A stretch of DNA of 62,655 nt from Lutimaribacter degradans (GCF_023703375.1 NZ_JAMQGO010000014.1:1-62655), one strand, 5' to 3'; numbered from the stretch's first letter, positions 25,249 through 35,489 are shown. A program made the numbers and translations. Notes: generated by a model not told the origin, from the letters alone.

Positions 25249-25980
25249 CAAGGGAACAATTCCTTTTTAGGGCCGCCAAAAATGCACTTCGATTATACAC
25301 CATTATTGGCTCTTTGTGCCTGACGAATCTGACCACCCAAGTGACACCGCTACCGAGGAATGGTTTTCATAGGCCAGCCCTCAGCTATACAAAGCGCCAA
25401 AAGCACGGTCGTTCCCAAAATAATGACCCATTTCGCCGATAAACTCGGCGACCCAGGGATATGGGATGTTCTCGACCAAATCCGGTCGCCATGCCCCGAA
25501 CGAAAGCGCGCGCCCTGAAGGCGCGTTGCACATTTGGCGATGTGCATGATCATATTGCAGCTTGTTGGAAAACGGGCGGCGAAAACCGCCTTTCTCGTGC
25601 TCCGATACTGGTTTCACCGCCAGCCTGAGCACCCAGCCTGGATATCAAGGCGAGCCATTGGATTGATGGCAGGCGCTCTGCTGCTTCAGAAATGGCGCGC
25701 AGCGGGCGGCCAACGCTCTTGCACGTCATCAATTAGCGTCGTGCGTCATCGCCAGCGCCTGAGATTTCCAGCGGTAATCTACCCATTTTTGCAGGGGTAT
25801 CGTTGTCGGACCTACGCGGCTCTCTTCAGTTAGTGGGCTGGGATCACCCCGCCGTTGCCCATGTTCGGCGGCGCGGCAGGCTATTTCAATGCTGGCACTC
25901 TTCATCGGAATTCCCTCGGCCATCCTGCCGAGAAAATTCTACTTCAGCATCCCCTTTTGATCGGGAGGACTGCCGCGTGG
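25249..25980. other. Degenerate gene-poor region
   Basis: 732 bases with no intact gene. GC is lower in the first half. Short minus-strand frames such as the one ending at 25381 and one at 25729-25923 look like decayed coding sequence but have no start, ribosome-binding site or recognised family. It is probably a scar of lost or rearranged genes between the glycosidase and the permease. Confidence 0.5.
25381..25500 (-). pseudogene. Possible C-terminal gene remnant
   Basis: The minus-strand frame ending at 25381 encodes a protein-like tail (WRPDLVENIPYPWVAEFIGE, then MGHYFG) resembling the C-terminus of a sulphotransferase or similar enzyme. It has no matching upstream part in frame. The upstream boundary is a guess, and the family link is weak. 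Confidence 0.25.
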
Positions 25981-27369
25981 TCAAGACAGGTAGGCGAATG
26001 CAATGACCCAGAGGGACAACACAAAGCCACAAGCCAGAGTATAGGCACCGTTCCAGACCAGCCCGACGCGGGTTGCGCTGATACCGGCGAAAGAGCCGAT
26101 CAGAAGGGTTGTCGCCGTAAAGGGCGAGCTTGCCCCGCTTAGCGCCCATCCGGCCGTGATCGCGACCACAAGCGCTGTCGGTTGCACCCCAAGGTCACCG
26201 GCTGCCGGAATGAGCGGCGCAATCAGCGTGACAGCAAGGATCGGGTTCATGCCGATCTGCCCGGCCAGCGGGATGATCCAGACCAGCAAGACCAGGATGG
26301 TCCAGGTCGGGAAGTAGGACGGATCGAACCCTGTCGCCTGCACCATCGGTGCCAATAGTTGCGACCCGGCCGTGCCTATGAAACCCGCCATCATCAGCAG
26401 GGTCAGTTCCCCGCGATAGCCAGGCAGCTCTTGCAGCACATAGGTTTTGATGCGCGCCCGCGTGGTGGATGCGGGATTCTCGTCCCAGTGCTGAAGAAGC
26501 ATCCAAAAAACGGCGATGCACGGCACCAAGACAGCGATGATGCCGACAACCCGAACCTGCGTCAGCGTGCTCAGCGTTACCACGCCCACAAGCAGAATGG
26601 TCAACAACACCGCCAGCGGCAGCATCGTTGCCCAAGTGCCTACCGCCGCGCTGCGGACCGGCGTGATTGTCAATCGCGGCTTGAATATCGTGTCGAGCGC
26701 CCAGCCAATTCCCGCCAGCAGGATCGATGTTACCACCCCTGGAACCAATGCCTTGCCCCAGGTGGCATCCGGAATGACGCTGATGGTGATCGCCACCGCA
26801 AAGGACAGCGGCGACCACGGCAGGGTCGAGACAAAACCACGTTGGATCGCCAGAAGCATTCGCCGAATACGGTGCCCGCGGATTTCCAGGTTGGGTTCTG
26901 TGTTCGCATTGCTTGTCGCGAGCGAGCCAAGCAGTTGAAGGGATCCGTAGTTCAGCAGCAAGGCAAACGCCTGGCCGCCCACGGTCAATGCCGCATAGCG
27001 CCTGCCGGGGGGTTGGCCTGCTAGAAAGGTTCCGGCCCGCTGGATCGCCGGCGAGGTCTGCGCCACGGTACGCAGCGTTGACAGCGCGGTGAAAAATGCG
27101 CCGATGAACGCAGCAGTCTCGAGCCCACGCGTGATGATCGCGCGCCAACCAGGGGTCGTGGCGACCAGCGCGATACTGATAATCAAACCCACGGCGATAA
27201 ACGCCTTACGGGACAATCGCACCTGGAAAAGCAAGATCGCCACAAGGACAAGAACCAGCACTGGTTTGGCAGGTTGCGTCCACCCTGCGACGCCCCATTC
27301 CCTGCAAACGACAAGCAGCGTGATCGCGCAAAGCAGAAGGCCGACCACCCTGTTTGCCAAGCCGCCCAT
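25981..27369 (-). CDS. Multi-pass permease, possibly ion-transporter superfamily
   Basis: 462 residues with about eleven or twelve hydrophobic helices, in two halves separated by a hydrophilic stretch near 275-300. Segments such as GMNPILAVTLIAPLIPAAGDLG and SGASSPFTATTLLIGSFAG recall re-entrant loops of ion-transporter (CitT/ArsB-like) carriers. I cannot name a substrate. No periplasmic binding protein is adjacent. The start at 27369 has no strong ribosome-binding site. Confidence 0.6.
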   Translation of the reverse strand: MGGLANRVVGLLLCAITLLVVCREWGVAGWTQPAKPVLVLVLVAILLFQVRLSRKAFIAVGLIISIALVATTPGWRAIITRGLETAAFIGAFFTALSTLRTVAQTSPAIQRAGTFLAGQPPGRRYAALTVGGQAFALLLNYGSLQLLGSLATSNANTEPNLEIRGHRIRRMLLAIQRGFVSTLPWSPLSFAVAITISVIPDATWGKALVPGVVTSILLAGIGWALDTIFKPRLTITPVRSAAVGTWATMLPLAVLLTILLVGVVTLSTLTQVRVVGIIAVLVPCIAVFWMLLQHWDENPASTTRARIKTYVLQELPGYRGELTLLMMAGFIGTAGSQLLAPMVQATGFDPSYFPTWTILVLLVWIIPLAGQIGMNPILAVTLIAPLIPAAGDLGVQPTALVVAITAGWALSGASSPFTATTLLIGSFAGISATRVGLVWNGAYTLACGFVLSLWVIAFAYLS

Positions 27370-27651
27370 AACAATGATCCTTTATGCCGCGTTACTTTAT
27401 CTGCGTGCAGCCCGCTTACCCAAGTTGCAAGTTGACGCCGCACATCAGTAGCCTTTTGTCCCTGCGGCGCGACCGTGACGGTCATCGAATATCCGTTGCA
27501 TCCTACTGGGCCGCAAGGTGAGGCGCGCCAACATCACGGCGACCCCGCACGCCGCGCTGCCGCAAGATGGCCGAAAATCCCGGTGGAGTACCGGGCGTGA
27601 TCCGGCCCAGACCGTCGTGGCTGTCTATCTGTCCAGTTCGGCCGACCCGTG

Positions 27652-28536
27652 TCAGTCGATACCTTCCAAGAACGTCATCAGTTCGGCGTTGAACCCATCC
27701 GGGTCTTCCCAGAAACCAAGGTGGGACGGCATCGTTGCAGAAACCATCGCGCTTGGAGTATTGGCGGCGGCCCATTCCGACACGACGGGACCCCATTCTT
27801 CCTGCACGATGTAGAGCAATGGGATTTCACCATCCATCGCGGTCAGGTCTTCGGTGTAATCGTCGAAAGTGCCGGCCGCATTCAACAAGGCCATTGTTGT
27901 CGAGTTGGTCTTTTCCGCGATCGCACTGGCCCATGCAATGTTCTCTGCCGACGTGTCCGCAAGCATCCACTCCGCGAACCCCGCGATCATGTCATCGCGA
28001 TACAGCAATGGGCCCATCGTGAAGAAGGCTTCGAAGCCATCCGCATCATCATGGCTGTACCAAACCCATTCGGTCGTGTTGTCCGCCCCGGTCGACTTCG
28101 GCGCGGCATCGATCATCACGAAACCTTTCAGGCGCTCGGTCCCGAATTGATCGACATAGGACAGAACCGCGTTTCCGCCGAAAGACCATCCGCCCAGTAC
28201 GATATTGTCTAGTTCCAGCGCCTCAATGAAGGCGTTCAGATCGCGGCCGTGCTGTTGGTAGAAATGACCGCCAACGGTTTTGGAGCTGTCGCCCTGACCA
28301 CGCGGATCGAAGGTAACGAATGTGTAATCCGTCGACCCTTCGAATGTCTCGAGTTGCTTTTCGAACACCTCGGTGCTCATCGCCCAGCCGGGGACAAACA
28401 GGATTGTCGTACCTCCCGTGCCCACAGTCTCATAGTGGATGGTCAAGTCTTCGCCAAGCTGAACTTCTTCCGCGAAAGAGGCTTGCGCGGTCAATGCGAC
28501 GCCAAGAGCCGCGAGGCTCTTTAGTTTCATAGTCAT
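27652..28536 (-). CDS. Exported alpha/beta hydrolase
   Basis: 294 residues from ATG 28536, with AAGGAC upstream; the longer frame adds an Arg-rich unlikely extension. A signal peptide ends near FAEE at 21-24, so it is periplasmic. Nucleophile Ser118 lies in GGWSFGG, the oxyanion region in FVPGWAMS and catalytic His272 in PSHLGFW. It is an esterase- or lipase-like fold. Esters, lactones or peptides are possible substrates. Confidence 0.83.
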   Translation of the reverse strand: MTMKLKSLAALGVALTAQASFAEEVQLGEDLTIHYETVGTGGTTILFVPGWAMSTEVFEKQLETFEGSTDYTFVTFDPRGQGDSSKTVGGHFYQQHGRDLNAFIEALELDNIVLGGWSFGGNAVLSYVDQFGTERLKGFVMIDAAPKSTGADNTTEWVWYSHDDADGFEAFFTMGPLLYRDDMIAGFAEWMLADTSAENIAWASAIAEKTNSTTMALLNAAGTFDDYTEDLTAMDGEIPLLYIVQEEWGPVVSEWAAANTPSAMVSATMPSHLGFWEDPDGFNAELMTFLEGID

Positions 28537-28902
28537 CAAAGCATGTCCTTCCATTCGACGTGTCGGGGTGTCTCTGGCTGCTATCCGAACTATCGAAGCG
28601 ATCGTTTGTCGCGTCAACACGCGGCGAGCTAGCGCCTTGCGCGGCCTCCGCATCCGGCCCATTCGGAGATCCTGATCATAAGATTGGACGTCAAGACGGC
28701 TGCCGTGAGCAACCCGAAATGTTAAAAGGCTGTCGCGCAAAATAATTCGTCTTCCGGCAGGAAAGTTCAGCATTGCGTGAATTCGTCCATCACTGACCGT
28801 CTTGGGCGTAGCGACTGGCTGATCTGGCAGAACGGCCACGCGGTGCTTGACGGTGTGGCGAAGCCTCGAAAAAAGCCGAAAACACCGAGTGGCTTGCAAG
28901 AT
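28537..28902. other. Gene-free stretch
   Basis: 366 bases between the alpha/beta hydrolase start and the end of the MFS/spermidine-synthase gene. It holds the hydrolase promoter region. No convincing gene, hairpin or repeat was seen. Confidence 0.5.
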
Positions 28903-30360
28903 TTACCGGTGCCCGATCCAACCGCGATCATCGGTGAAGGCGCGCGCGTCAGAGATTTGCGTGGGGCCGTAGCCGTCTGGCGAACTGTCAAGAGGATCAA
29001 GTGGTTGGCGGGAGGCCGCGAAGAGGATATTGGTTCGGCCCCGTGCGTTCACCTGGCCCTGAACGACCTGAACATGTGGATATAGCGCCCGCAGGATCGC
29101 GTGGACACCGCGCGCGAGGGGGCCATCGGGAGCATCCAGAAGGTTCACATAAACAGGGCCATCGACGATCTCCCGCAGGCGGGCAAAGGTCTCCCGCGTG
29201 ACCAGATGCGCCGGGACCGAGCCGGAAGAGAACGCATCCATCACGGCGGCGTCGAAGCGTTGATCTGTTTCGTTCAAGAAGACCCGCCCGTCGGCATGCA
29301 CTATGCCAAGCCGACCTTCGGAAACTTTATCTTCGGATACGTGATAGCCGGCCTGCGCGATCATTTCCGCGGCACTTGGCATGTGCACACGCACCACCTC
29401 CGTCACCAAGGGGTCGATCTCGACGGCCACCGCCTGCGCCTCCTGTCGCGAGGCAAGCAGCTTTGTTGGCAGGGTGTAACCGCCGCCGCCGACGAACAGC
29501 ACCGATGCCTCAGGCCCCAGGTCGCGATCCATGCGCGCCCACATCCACTCGGTGTAGCTCAGGACAAGCTCGACCGTGCTCTCGTCAGCCTCTACCGGCG
29601 TGACCCGTTCGGCGGCTTGCACCGTGCCATCCGAGACGAGGCGCACTTCCGGGCCCCGCTGGGCGACATGCAAGCAGGACAAGCCAGATTCGTATTGGCA
29701 GACCGGGGATCCGGCCAGGGCTGCAAAGGCGACAAAACCGGCCGCCGCGACAGTCACGCCGGGATTCGCCTGCCCGCCGCTGCGCACAAAGGGCAAGCAA
29801 AGCAGCGCCACTGCCCCGCAGGCCACAAAGGTCGCCGTCGAGCCAATCAGGGGCAAGGTGACGAACCCGGCGAGGATCGCTCCGAAAATAGCCCCGATAG
29901 ACCCTGCGGCCAGAACGAAACCCAGCGACGATCCCTCCCGGCCCGGCCGCGCCTCGATTGCCAGTTTCGCAAGCAAGGGCGACGGAAGAGTCACAAACAC
30001 AGACGCCGGAAAGAAAACGAGGAACACGCTGATCATCATGCCATGTGTGCCGCGCGCGCCCCAGGCATACAGCACGCCAAGCAACGCCGGCGACACGGCC
30101 ATGAGTACCGCTGTCGCGACAAGCGCGCTGCGGACATTGCGCAAGGCGACTGCGCGCGGCCGTTCTGCCACGATCCCTCCAAGAGCGCTGCCAAGGGAAA
30201 ATCCGCCGAGAACCGTCGCGATAACGGTCGTCCAGGTCAGCAGCGAGGCACCAAAGAAGGGCGCGAGCACACGGCCTGCGGCGATCTCGTATGTCAGCCC
30301 TGCAGCCGACAGCACGAGGACGAGCGCGATAGCGACTGAAAAGCGGATGGCAGCCTCCAT
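28903..30360 (-). CDS. Fused membrane/spermidine-synthase-like protein
   Basis: 485 residues. The N-terminal about 210 residues contain six to seven membrane helices with MFS-like pattern (SAAGLTYEIAAGRVLAPFFG). The C-terminal half is a Rossmann methyltransferase fold of the spermidine synthase type: LFVGGGGYTLP near 290, then VEIDPLVTEVV and DAAVMDAFSSG. Such fusions are widespread but of unsettled function; aminopropyl transfer is not assured. It is a single gene with an open upstream region. Confidence 0.8.
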   Translation of the reverse strand: MEAAIRFSVAIALVLVLSAAGLTYEIAAGRVLAPFFGASLLTWTTVIATVLGGFSLGSALGGIVAERPRAVALRNVRSALVATAVLMAVSPALLGVLYAWGARGTHGMMISVFLVFFPASVFVTLPSPLLAKLAIEARPGREGSSLGFVLAAGSIGAIFGAILAGFVTLPLIGSTATFVACGAVALLCLPFVRSGGQANPGVTVAAAGFVAFAALAGSPVCQYESGLSCLHVAQRGPEVRLVSDGTVQAAERVTPVEADESTVELVLSYTEWMWARMDRDLGPEASVLFVGGGGYTLPTKLLASRQEAQAVAVEIDPLVTEVVRVHMPSAAEMIAQAGYHVSEDKVSEGRLGIVHADGRVFLNETDQRFDAAVMDAFSSGSVPAHLVTRETFARLREIVDGPVYVNLLDAPDGPLARGVHAILRALYPHVQVVQGQVNARGRTNILFAASRQPLDPLDSSPDGYGPTQISDARAFTDDRGWIGHR

Positions 30361-31111
30361 GTCTTTTCAGGGTTGGCTGAGCGGTTTTGACTCGAATTGG
30401 ACTTAACAAGTAGCAGGCTTTTCTTGGAAATCATGTCTTCCTCGGAAAATAATGACCAGGGGATTTATGCTTGTGCTTAGGTGGATCTCGCGCAAACCTT
30501 CAGGCTTTTGCCATGAAGAAAAGGCCAGCAGGCGCAGGTCAGGCGACAGAGGAATCGAGGCGTCCACCGAAAGCCTTTCCGAGTTTTGTAAATTCATCTG
30601 GTGCAAGAACCCGCGGTTACGGCGAATGTCGGAAAATCGGGCTGTGGCTGCCCTGTCCTGAAGGCAGTTTCAACGTCCGGCCAGGGTCAATTTCAACACC
30701 CCAAGCGTTTGACTTCGCCAAGTAAGTCATTGGCGTGTACCGGGTCTGTCGACTTTTAAATCCCGTTTCGATCGATCGACTTTTGCAATTCCGGCAACCT
30801 GTCAGGCCGAAGTGCGTAGATCCGCGACTCGGACGCACAACCTTGATCTGCCTTACCTCAGACACTGCCCGATCTCGCGCCTACTATTCCGAAGCGCCGG
30901 ACACCGCGCCCGTCAATGAACATGCCCTTCCGACCGTTCGTGAGCCTTGGACGATGAACGGTTTCGAAATGATCTGGTTTCGGCAAAGGAATCACAAGTG
31001 GGGGCATTCCCGCATGTTGGAGGGCGCATCCGTTGCGCCGATCAGCGGTTTTCCGGCTTTCGTTTCGCGCCGAAATGACCAAGGTGTGTGCCGGAAGTGA
31101 AGGAGATAAGG
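30361..31111. other. Long gene-poor region
   Basis: 751 bases between divergent genes. Small frames exist but none has a ribosome-binding site plus protein-like composition. A near repeat TCGACTTTT occurs at 30749-30757 and 30776-30784. The last 100 bases carry the promoter region of the next gene, whose ribosome-binding site AAGGAG is at 31100. No RNA gene was recognised. Confidence 0.45.
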
Positions 31112-32047
31112 ATGATTTGGATGCTCAGGTTTGTCTTGATGATGCTGGCGATGATTGGTCCGGCCACGCTTGCCGCCCAGGGAAGGTCATTGGGAGAACC
31201 GGCCCCGCCGGCGCCGCGCCTTCACGAAAAGACTGGTTGGCACGCGATGGAGGCTCGCAACGACAGCCGCGAGCGCGGCGCGGCCATGTATGTATCCAGG
31301 CACGACACGAGGCGCGATATGATGCGGGTGTCGCTGGAAGCGCAGACGAATTCCGTCTTCCTGCCGATCAGCTGGTATGATTTCCGGGCCGGGGAGGCGG
31401 ATTACCTCGCACGCATTCACCGCTGGATCCTGGATCACGAGAAGGCCAGGGAGGAACATCGGGCGGAACTCCCGGATGACATGATGCTGTTCAGCTTCGG
31501 CCCGCGCATCCCGCGCGGCGCACTGGAAATGTGCAAGGAGGGACTCGGTTCGGGGGCAAGTATCGAGGATCTGTCCTACTGCATGGCAGAAACCGTTCTT
31601 GGCACGGCGGCCTTGAAATTTTCAGTGATGATGGACGTGCGCGCGATGGAAGAGAACATCACCAAGCCGCAGATCAAGGGTTTCAAGGAACTCGCCTTGT
31701 GGGATATGGCGGGCGACAGGCGCTTGACGATCCATGCCCTGGAGCGGGGCAAGACGTGCAGCAACGACGAGAGGCTCGAGCTATGCGTGCGTTGCACCCG
31801 CAATTTCACCGATCTCGTGCGCGGCGTGAAGGGCGTGACGGCCGAATGCGGTGAAAAGGATGACCTGATCAGCATCACGGCCATCGCGCCCTATGGTCCG
31901 TTTTTCGCGGCGGCGGCGAGGATGAAAGAGCCTCGTCTCGTCCTGGTCTTCCACAAGGGAGACAATGACACCTACAGCCTGCGCTACGCGCTTGACGGGC
32001 TTCACGAAAACCTGCTGTCCGAAAGCGTCGTGCACCCGGCCCGTTGA
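31112..32047 (+). CDS. Secreted protein of unknown function
   Basis: 311 residues from ATG 31112, with AAGGAGATAAGG directly upstream. A signal peptide covers about the first 20 residues (MLRFVLMMLAMIGPATLAAQ). The mature protein is mixed alpha/beta with six Cys, four of them clustered near 215-250 (CSNDERLELCVRC, then AEC), suggesting disulphides. I do not recognise a family. It is convergent with nrdJ across a 332-base gap. Confidence 0.7.
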   Translation: MIWMLRFVLMMLAMIGPATLAAQGRSLGEPAPPAPRLHEKTGWHAMEARNDSRERGAAMYVSRHDTRRDMMRVSLEAQTNSVFLPISWYDFRAGEADYLARIHRWILDHEKAREEHRAELPDDMMLFSFGPRIPRGALEMCKEGLGSGASIEDLSYCMAETVLGTAALKFSVMMDVRAMEENITKPQIKGFKELALWDMAGDRRLTIHALERGKTCSNDERLELCVRCTRNFTDLVRGVKGVTAECGEKDDLISITAIAPYGPFFAAAARMKEPRLVLVFHKGDNDTYSLRYALDGLHENLLSESVVHPAR

Positions 32048-32250
32048 CCTGCTGGCAGCCTGGAAGTTCCGACAGGGATTTGCCTAGGCCGCCCCGACAC
32101 TGGACGGGCGGCGCCGTTTCAGGCGCTGCGCGTTTTATCGCGATGCCCAAGGGGCCCGGCCCTGCGCGCCTCTTGTCGTTTTTTGCTCAAGGACCGAGCC
32201 GGTAGTCCCTCCCCCTCGGCAGCCGGTCAAGCGCAGGCAAAAACCTGATC

Positions 32251-32283
32251 CCGCACCGCCAAAGAACATCTGCGGTGGTGCGG
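32251..32283. terminator. Hairpin in the gap between convergent genes
   Basis: CCGCACCGCC at 32251-32260 pairs with GGTGGTGCGG at 32274-32283 (one G-U). It lies between the secreted unknown (plus) and nrdJ (minus), the only structure seen in the gap 32048-32379. No T-run, so the termination call is weak. Confidence 0.4.
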
Positions 32284-32379
32284 GCAAGAACCGGCAAAGA
32301 AAATTGCGCAAGCGGTCAGATTTCTTCTTCGTGTTCCAGAAGAACGACCAATGTTCTTTTCACATACCGCCTTCGCGGA

Positions 32380-34641
32380 TCAGCCGCATTTGCTGTGGCC
32401 GCAGCTCATGCAGGTCATGCAGCCCTCGATCATGCGTAGGTCGTATTGTCCGCAGCTGGGGCAGGCCTTGCCGCGGTTGTTCTCCATGTTCACGACCTGT
32501 GCCTGTGGGTCGGATTTCAGGCCCATCCCTTCACCTTCCAGGAAACCGATGGCGATCATGTGCTGTTCCAGCACGCCCCCGATGGCCGCGAGGATCGAGG
32601 GAATGTACTTGCCATTTTGCCAAGCCCCGCCACGCGGGTCGAACACGGCCTTGAGTTCCTCGACCACGAAAGACACGTCGCCGCCACGCCGGAAAACGGC
32701 GCTGATCATCCGGGTTAACGCCACCGTCCAGGCGAAATGCTCCATGTTCTTCGAGTTGATGAAAACCTCGAACGGGCGGCGGTGGCCATTGATGACGATG
32801 TCGTTCACGGTCAGGTAGATCGCATGCTCGCTATCGGGCCATTTCAGCTTGTAGGTCGCACCTTCCAACGCCTTGGGGCGATCCAGCGGTTCGGACATGT
32901 AGATGACATCGGCCCCCTGATCCGCCTCGGGGCGCGTCTCGCTGTTTTCGCTGACGCTGAGCACGCTGCCCGTCACATCGTTGGGGCGATACGTGGTGCA
33001 ACCCTTGCAGCCGGTTTCATAGGCTTGAAGGTAGACATCCTTGAAATCGTCGAAACCGATATCCTCGGGGCAGTTGATGGTCTTGGAGATCGAGCTGTCG
33101 ACCCATTTCTGGGCCGCTGCCTGCATTTTGACGTGATCAAGCGGGGCCAAAGTCTGGGCATTGACGAAATAGTCGGGCAACGCGGCATCGCCGAACTTGT
33201 CGCGCCACATCTGCACGGCGTAATCCACCACCTCTTCCTCGGTGCGGCTGCCATCTTTTTGCAGCACCTTGCGTGTGTAGCTGTAGGCAAAAACCGGCTC
33301 GATACCGGAGCTTACATTGCCGGCATACAGGCTGATGGTTCCGGTGGGTGCGATCGAGGTCAGCAGCGCATTGCGAATACCATGCTCGGCAATCGCGGCG
33401 CGCACATCATCATCCATCTGCTGCATCGCGCCCGAGGCTAGGAATTTCTCGGCATCGAACAACGGGAACGGGCCTTTTTCCCTGGCCAGTTCCACGCTGG
33501 CCAGGTAGGCGGCGCGCGCCACGCGTTTCAGCCACGCCTCGCATTGCGCCGCAGCCTCGTCGCTGCCGTAGCGCAGGCCAACCATCAGCAACGCGTCCGC
33601 GAGACCCGTCACGCCCAGCCCGATCCGGCGCTTGGCCTGCGCCTCTTGTGCCTGGGCCTGCAGGGGAAAATTCGACGCATCGACCACGTTGTCCATCATC
33701 CGAACGGCGGTGGCGACCAGGTCATCCAGCGCTGCGGTATCGATATCGGCGCCATCCTCGAACGGGCGATCCACCAGCCGCGCCAGGTTGATCGACCCCA
33801 ACAGGCACGCGCCATAGGGCGGCAGCGGTTGCTCGCCGCAGGGGTTTGTGGCCGCGATGGTTTCGCAATAGTTCAGGTTGTTGGCCTTGTTGATACGGTC
33901 GATGAAAATCACGCCCGGCTCAGCGTAATCATACGTCGCGCGCATGATCTTGTTCCAAAGGTCGCGCGCCTCGACCGTGTGATAAACCTTGCCACCAAAG
34001 GTCAGTTCCCAAGGGCCGTCGGCCTTGACGGCCTCCATGAAATCATCGGTCACCAGCACCGAAAGGTTGAACATGCGCAGCCGCGCGGCGTCGGACTTGG
34101 CGGTGATGAAATCCTCGATATCGGGGTGGTCGCAGCGCATCGTCGCCATCATCGCCCCCCGGCGGCTGCCCGCGCTCATGATGGTGCGGCACATCGCATC
34201 CCACACGTCCATGAACGACAATGGCCCGCTTGCATCCGCCGCCACGCCGTGAACCGCCGCGCCCTTGGGGCGGATTGTGCTGAAATCGTATCCGATCCCG
34301 CCGCCCTGCTGCATGGTCAACGCGGCCTCTTTCAGCATGTCGAAAATTCCGGCCATGCTGTCGGGAATTGTGCCCATCACGAAACAGTTGAACAGCGTCA
34401 CGGTGCGTTCGGTGCCTGCACCGGCCGTGATCCGCCCCGCAGGAAGGTATTTGAAATCTTCCAGAGCGTGGAAAAAGCTGTCTTCCCACTTCGCAGGCTC
34501 GGCCTCGACCTCGGCGAGAGACCGCGCGATGCGCCGCCAGGTATCTTCAACGCTGCGGTCGATGGCGGTGCCGTCAGCCTCTTTGAAGCGGTATTTCATG
34601 TCCCAGATCTGTTCAGCGATCGGGGCGGCAAAACGGGTCAT
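32380..34641 (-). CDS. nrdJ: NrdJ, adenosylcobalamin-dependent ribonucleotide reductase
   Basis: 753 residues from ATG 34641 (MTRFAAP). It makes deoxyribonucleotides using a B12 cofactor, independent of oxygen. The catalytic N-C-E triad is Asn266, Cys268 and Glu270 in ATNPCGEQP; the phosphate-binding PTGTISLYAGN lies near 445. The C-terminus is a four-Cys zinc-ribbon-like tail (CPSCG, then CMTCMSCGHSKCG) that probably recycles the active-site disulphide. No cobalamin riboswitch is visible in the short upstream region, but an inverted repeat lies at 34738. Confidence 0.93.
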   Translation of the reverse strand: MTRFAAPIAEQIWDMKYRFKEADGTAIDRSVEDTWRRIARSLAEVEAEPAKWEDSFFHALEDFKYLPAGRITAGAGTERTVTLFNCFVMGTIPDSMAGIFDMLKEAALTMQQGGGIGYDFSTIRPKGAAVHGVAADASGPLSFMDVWDAMCRTIMSAGSRRGAMMATMRCDHPDIEDFITAKSDAARLRMFNLSVLVTDDFMEAVKADGPWELTFGGKVYHTVEARDLWNKIMRATYDYAEPGVIFIDRINKANNLNYCETIAATNPCGEQPLPPYGACLLGSINLARLVDRPFEDGADIDTAALDDLVATAVRMMDNVVDASNFPLQAQAQEAQAKRRIGLGVTGLADALLMVGLRYGSDEAAAQCEAWLKRVARAAYLASVELAREKGPFPLFDAEKFLASGAMQQMDDDVRAAIAEHGIRNALLTSIAPTGTISLYAGNVSSGIEPVFAYSYTRKVLQKDGSRTEEEVVDYAVQMWRDKFGDAALPDYFVNAQTLAPLDHVKMQAAAQKWVDSSISKTINCPEDIGFDDFKDVYLQAYETGCKGCTTYRPNDVTGSVLSVSENSETRPEADQGADVIYMSEPLDRPKALEGATYKLKWPDSEHAIYLTVNDIVINGHRRPFEVFINSKNMEHFAWTVALTRMISAVFRRGGDVSFVVEELKAVFDPRGGAWQNGKYIPSILAAIGGVLEQHMIAIGFLEGEGMGLKSDPQAQVVNMENNRGKACPSCGQYDLRMIEGCMTCMSCGHSKCG

Positions 34642-34737
34642 GGCGCGAATCCTCGTCGGGCGTTTCGATGGAAGGCACTCAGAATGCCTTATGGCGCCGG
34701 ATTTCACAACAGGTTGAAGCCGGCCAAACAAAGGCTA

Positions 34738-34758
34738 CCATATATGCCGCATATGTGG
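34738..34758. promoter_or_regulatory. Inverted repeat between nrdJ and the DUF1489 gene
   Basis: CCATATATG and CATATGTGG (eight of nine complementary) are three bases apart. The AT-rich palindrome sits in the shared divergent promoter, recalling the style of NrdR boxes but without a clear match to their consensus. Confidence 0.35.
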
Positions 34759-34766
34759 GGGATTCT

Positions 34767-35198
34767 GTGGACAAGCTGATGCATCTTGTAAAGCTGAGCG
34801 CCGGCACCGAAAGCGTCGACAGCCTGACCGCCTGGCAAGAGGCGTTTCGCAAGCGTTTCGACGACGGGCTGCCGCGCCATGTAACCCGGATGTGGCCCAA
34901 GCGCGAGGCCGAGATATTGAACGGCGGCTCGATCTACTGGGTGATCAAGGGGGCGATACAATGCCGCCAGCGCATCCTGGCGATGGACGAGGTTGACCAC
35001 GGAGATGGTATTCGGCGGTGTGGCCTTGTGCTGGAACCCGGCCTGACCCGCACCACCCTGGCGCCCAAGCGCGCCTTCCAGGGCTGGCGCTACCTCAAGC
35101 CCGCCGACGCGCCGCCCGACCTGCCGGCGAACCGGCACTCCGAAGACGCGTTGCCGCCTGAACTGGCCGGCGCCTTGGCCGAGATTGGCGTGCTCTAG
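34767..35198 (+). CDS. DUF1489 family protein
   Basis: 143 residues from GTG 34767 with GGGGGA upstream; the ATG at 34779 (MHLVKLSAG) is the alternative. It matches the DUF1489 pattern: a LMHLVKLSAGTES start, RHVTRMWPKR near 45, GGSIYWVIKG near 62 and a RPxxAFQGWRYL-type end. The family is a small alphaproteobacterial group of unknown role. It is divergent from nrdJ. Confidence 0.82.
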   Translation: MDKLMHLVKLSAGTESVDSLTAWQEAFRKRFDDGLPRHVTRMWPKREAEILNGGSIYWVIKGAIQCRQRILAMDEVDHGDGIRRCGLVLEPGLTRTTLAPKRAFQGWRYLKPADAPPDLPANRHSEDALPPELAGALAEIGVL

Positions 35199-35230
35199 GG
35201 TTTCGGCCCTCGGCAGCGGGCCGAAACCCT
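35197..35230 (+). terminator. Perfect 13-bp hairpin over the DUF1489 stop
   Basis: AGGGTTTCGGCCC at 35197-35209 pairs exactly with 35218-35230 around the loop TCGGCAGC. It begins inside the stop codon and lacks a T-run. It is probably the transcript end. The rest of the gap to 35489 is plain upstream region. Confidence 0.55.
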
Positions 35231-35489
35231 CGTCGATACGGGAGATGGTGCCAGAGCGATTGCTTGGCCCTACCGGTCCTCCGCCGGCAAGAACCCGCCA
35301 GAAAAACCCTGAAATCCACGGCAATCGGCGCGGCAATCCGCCCATCGCGCAACCGTGACCGCCCGGCAGGGCGGCGGCTCTTGTATCCCACGTGCAAATC
35401 TTATGTCGGATTACACGGGCCAAGGCACGGCCCTAAAAGCAATCATGGCCCGCCCTGAACGGGCACAATCAACAAGAAAGGCAGGAACG

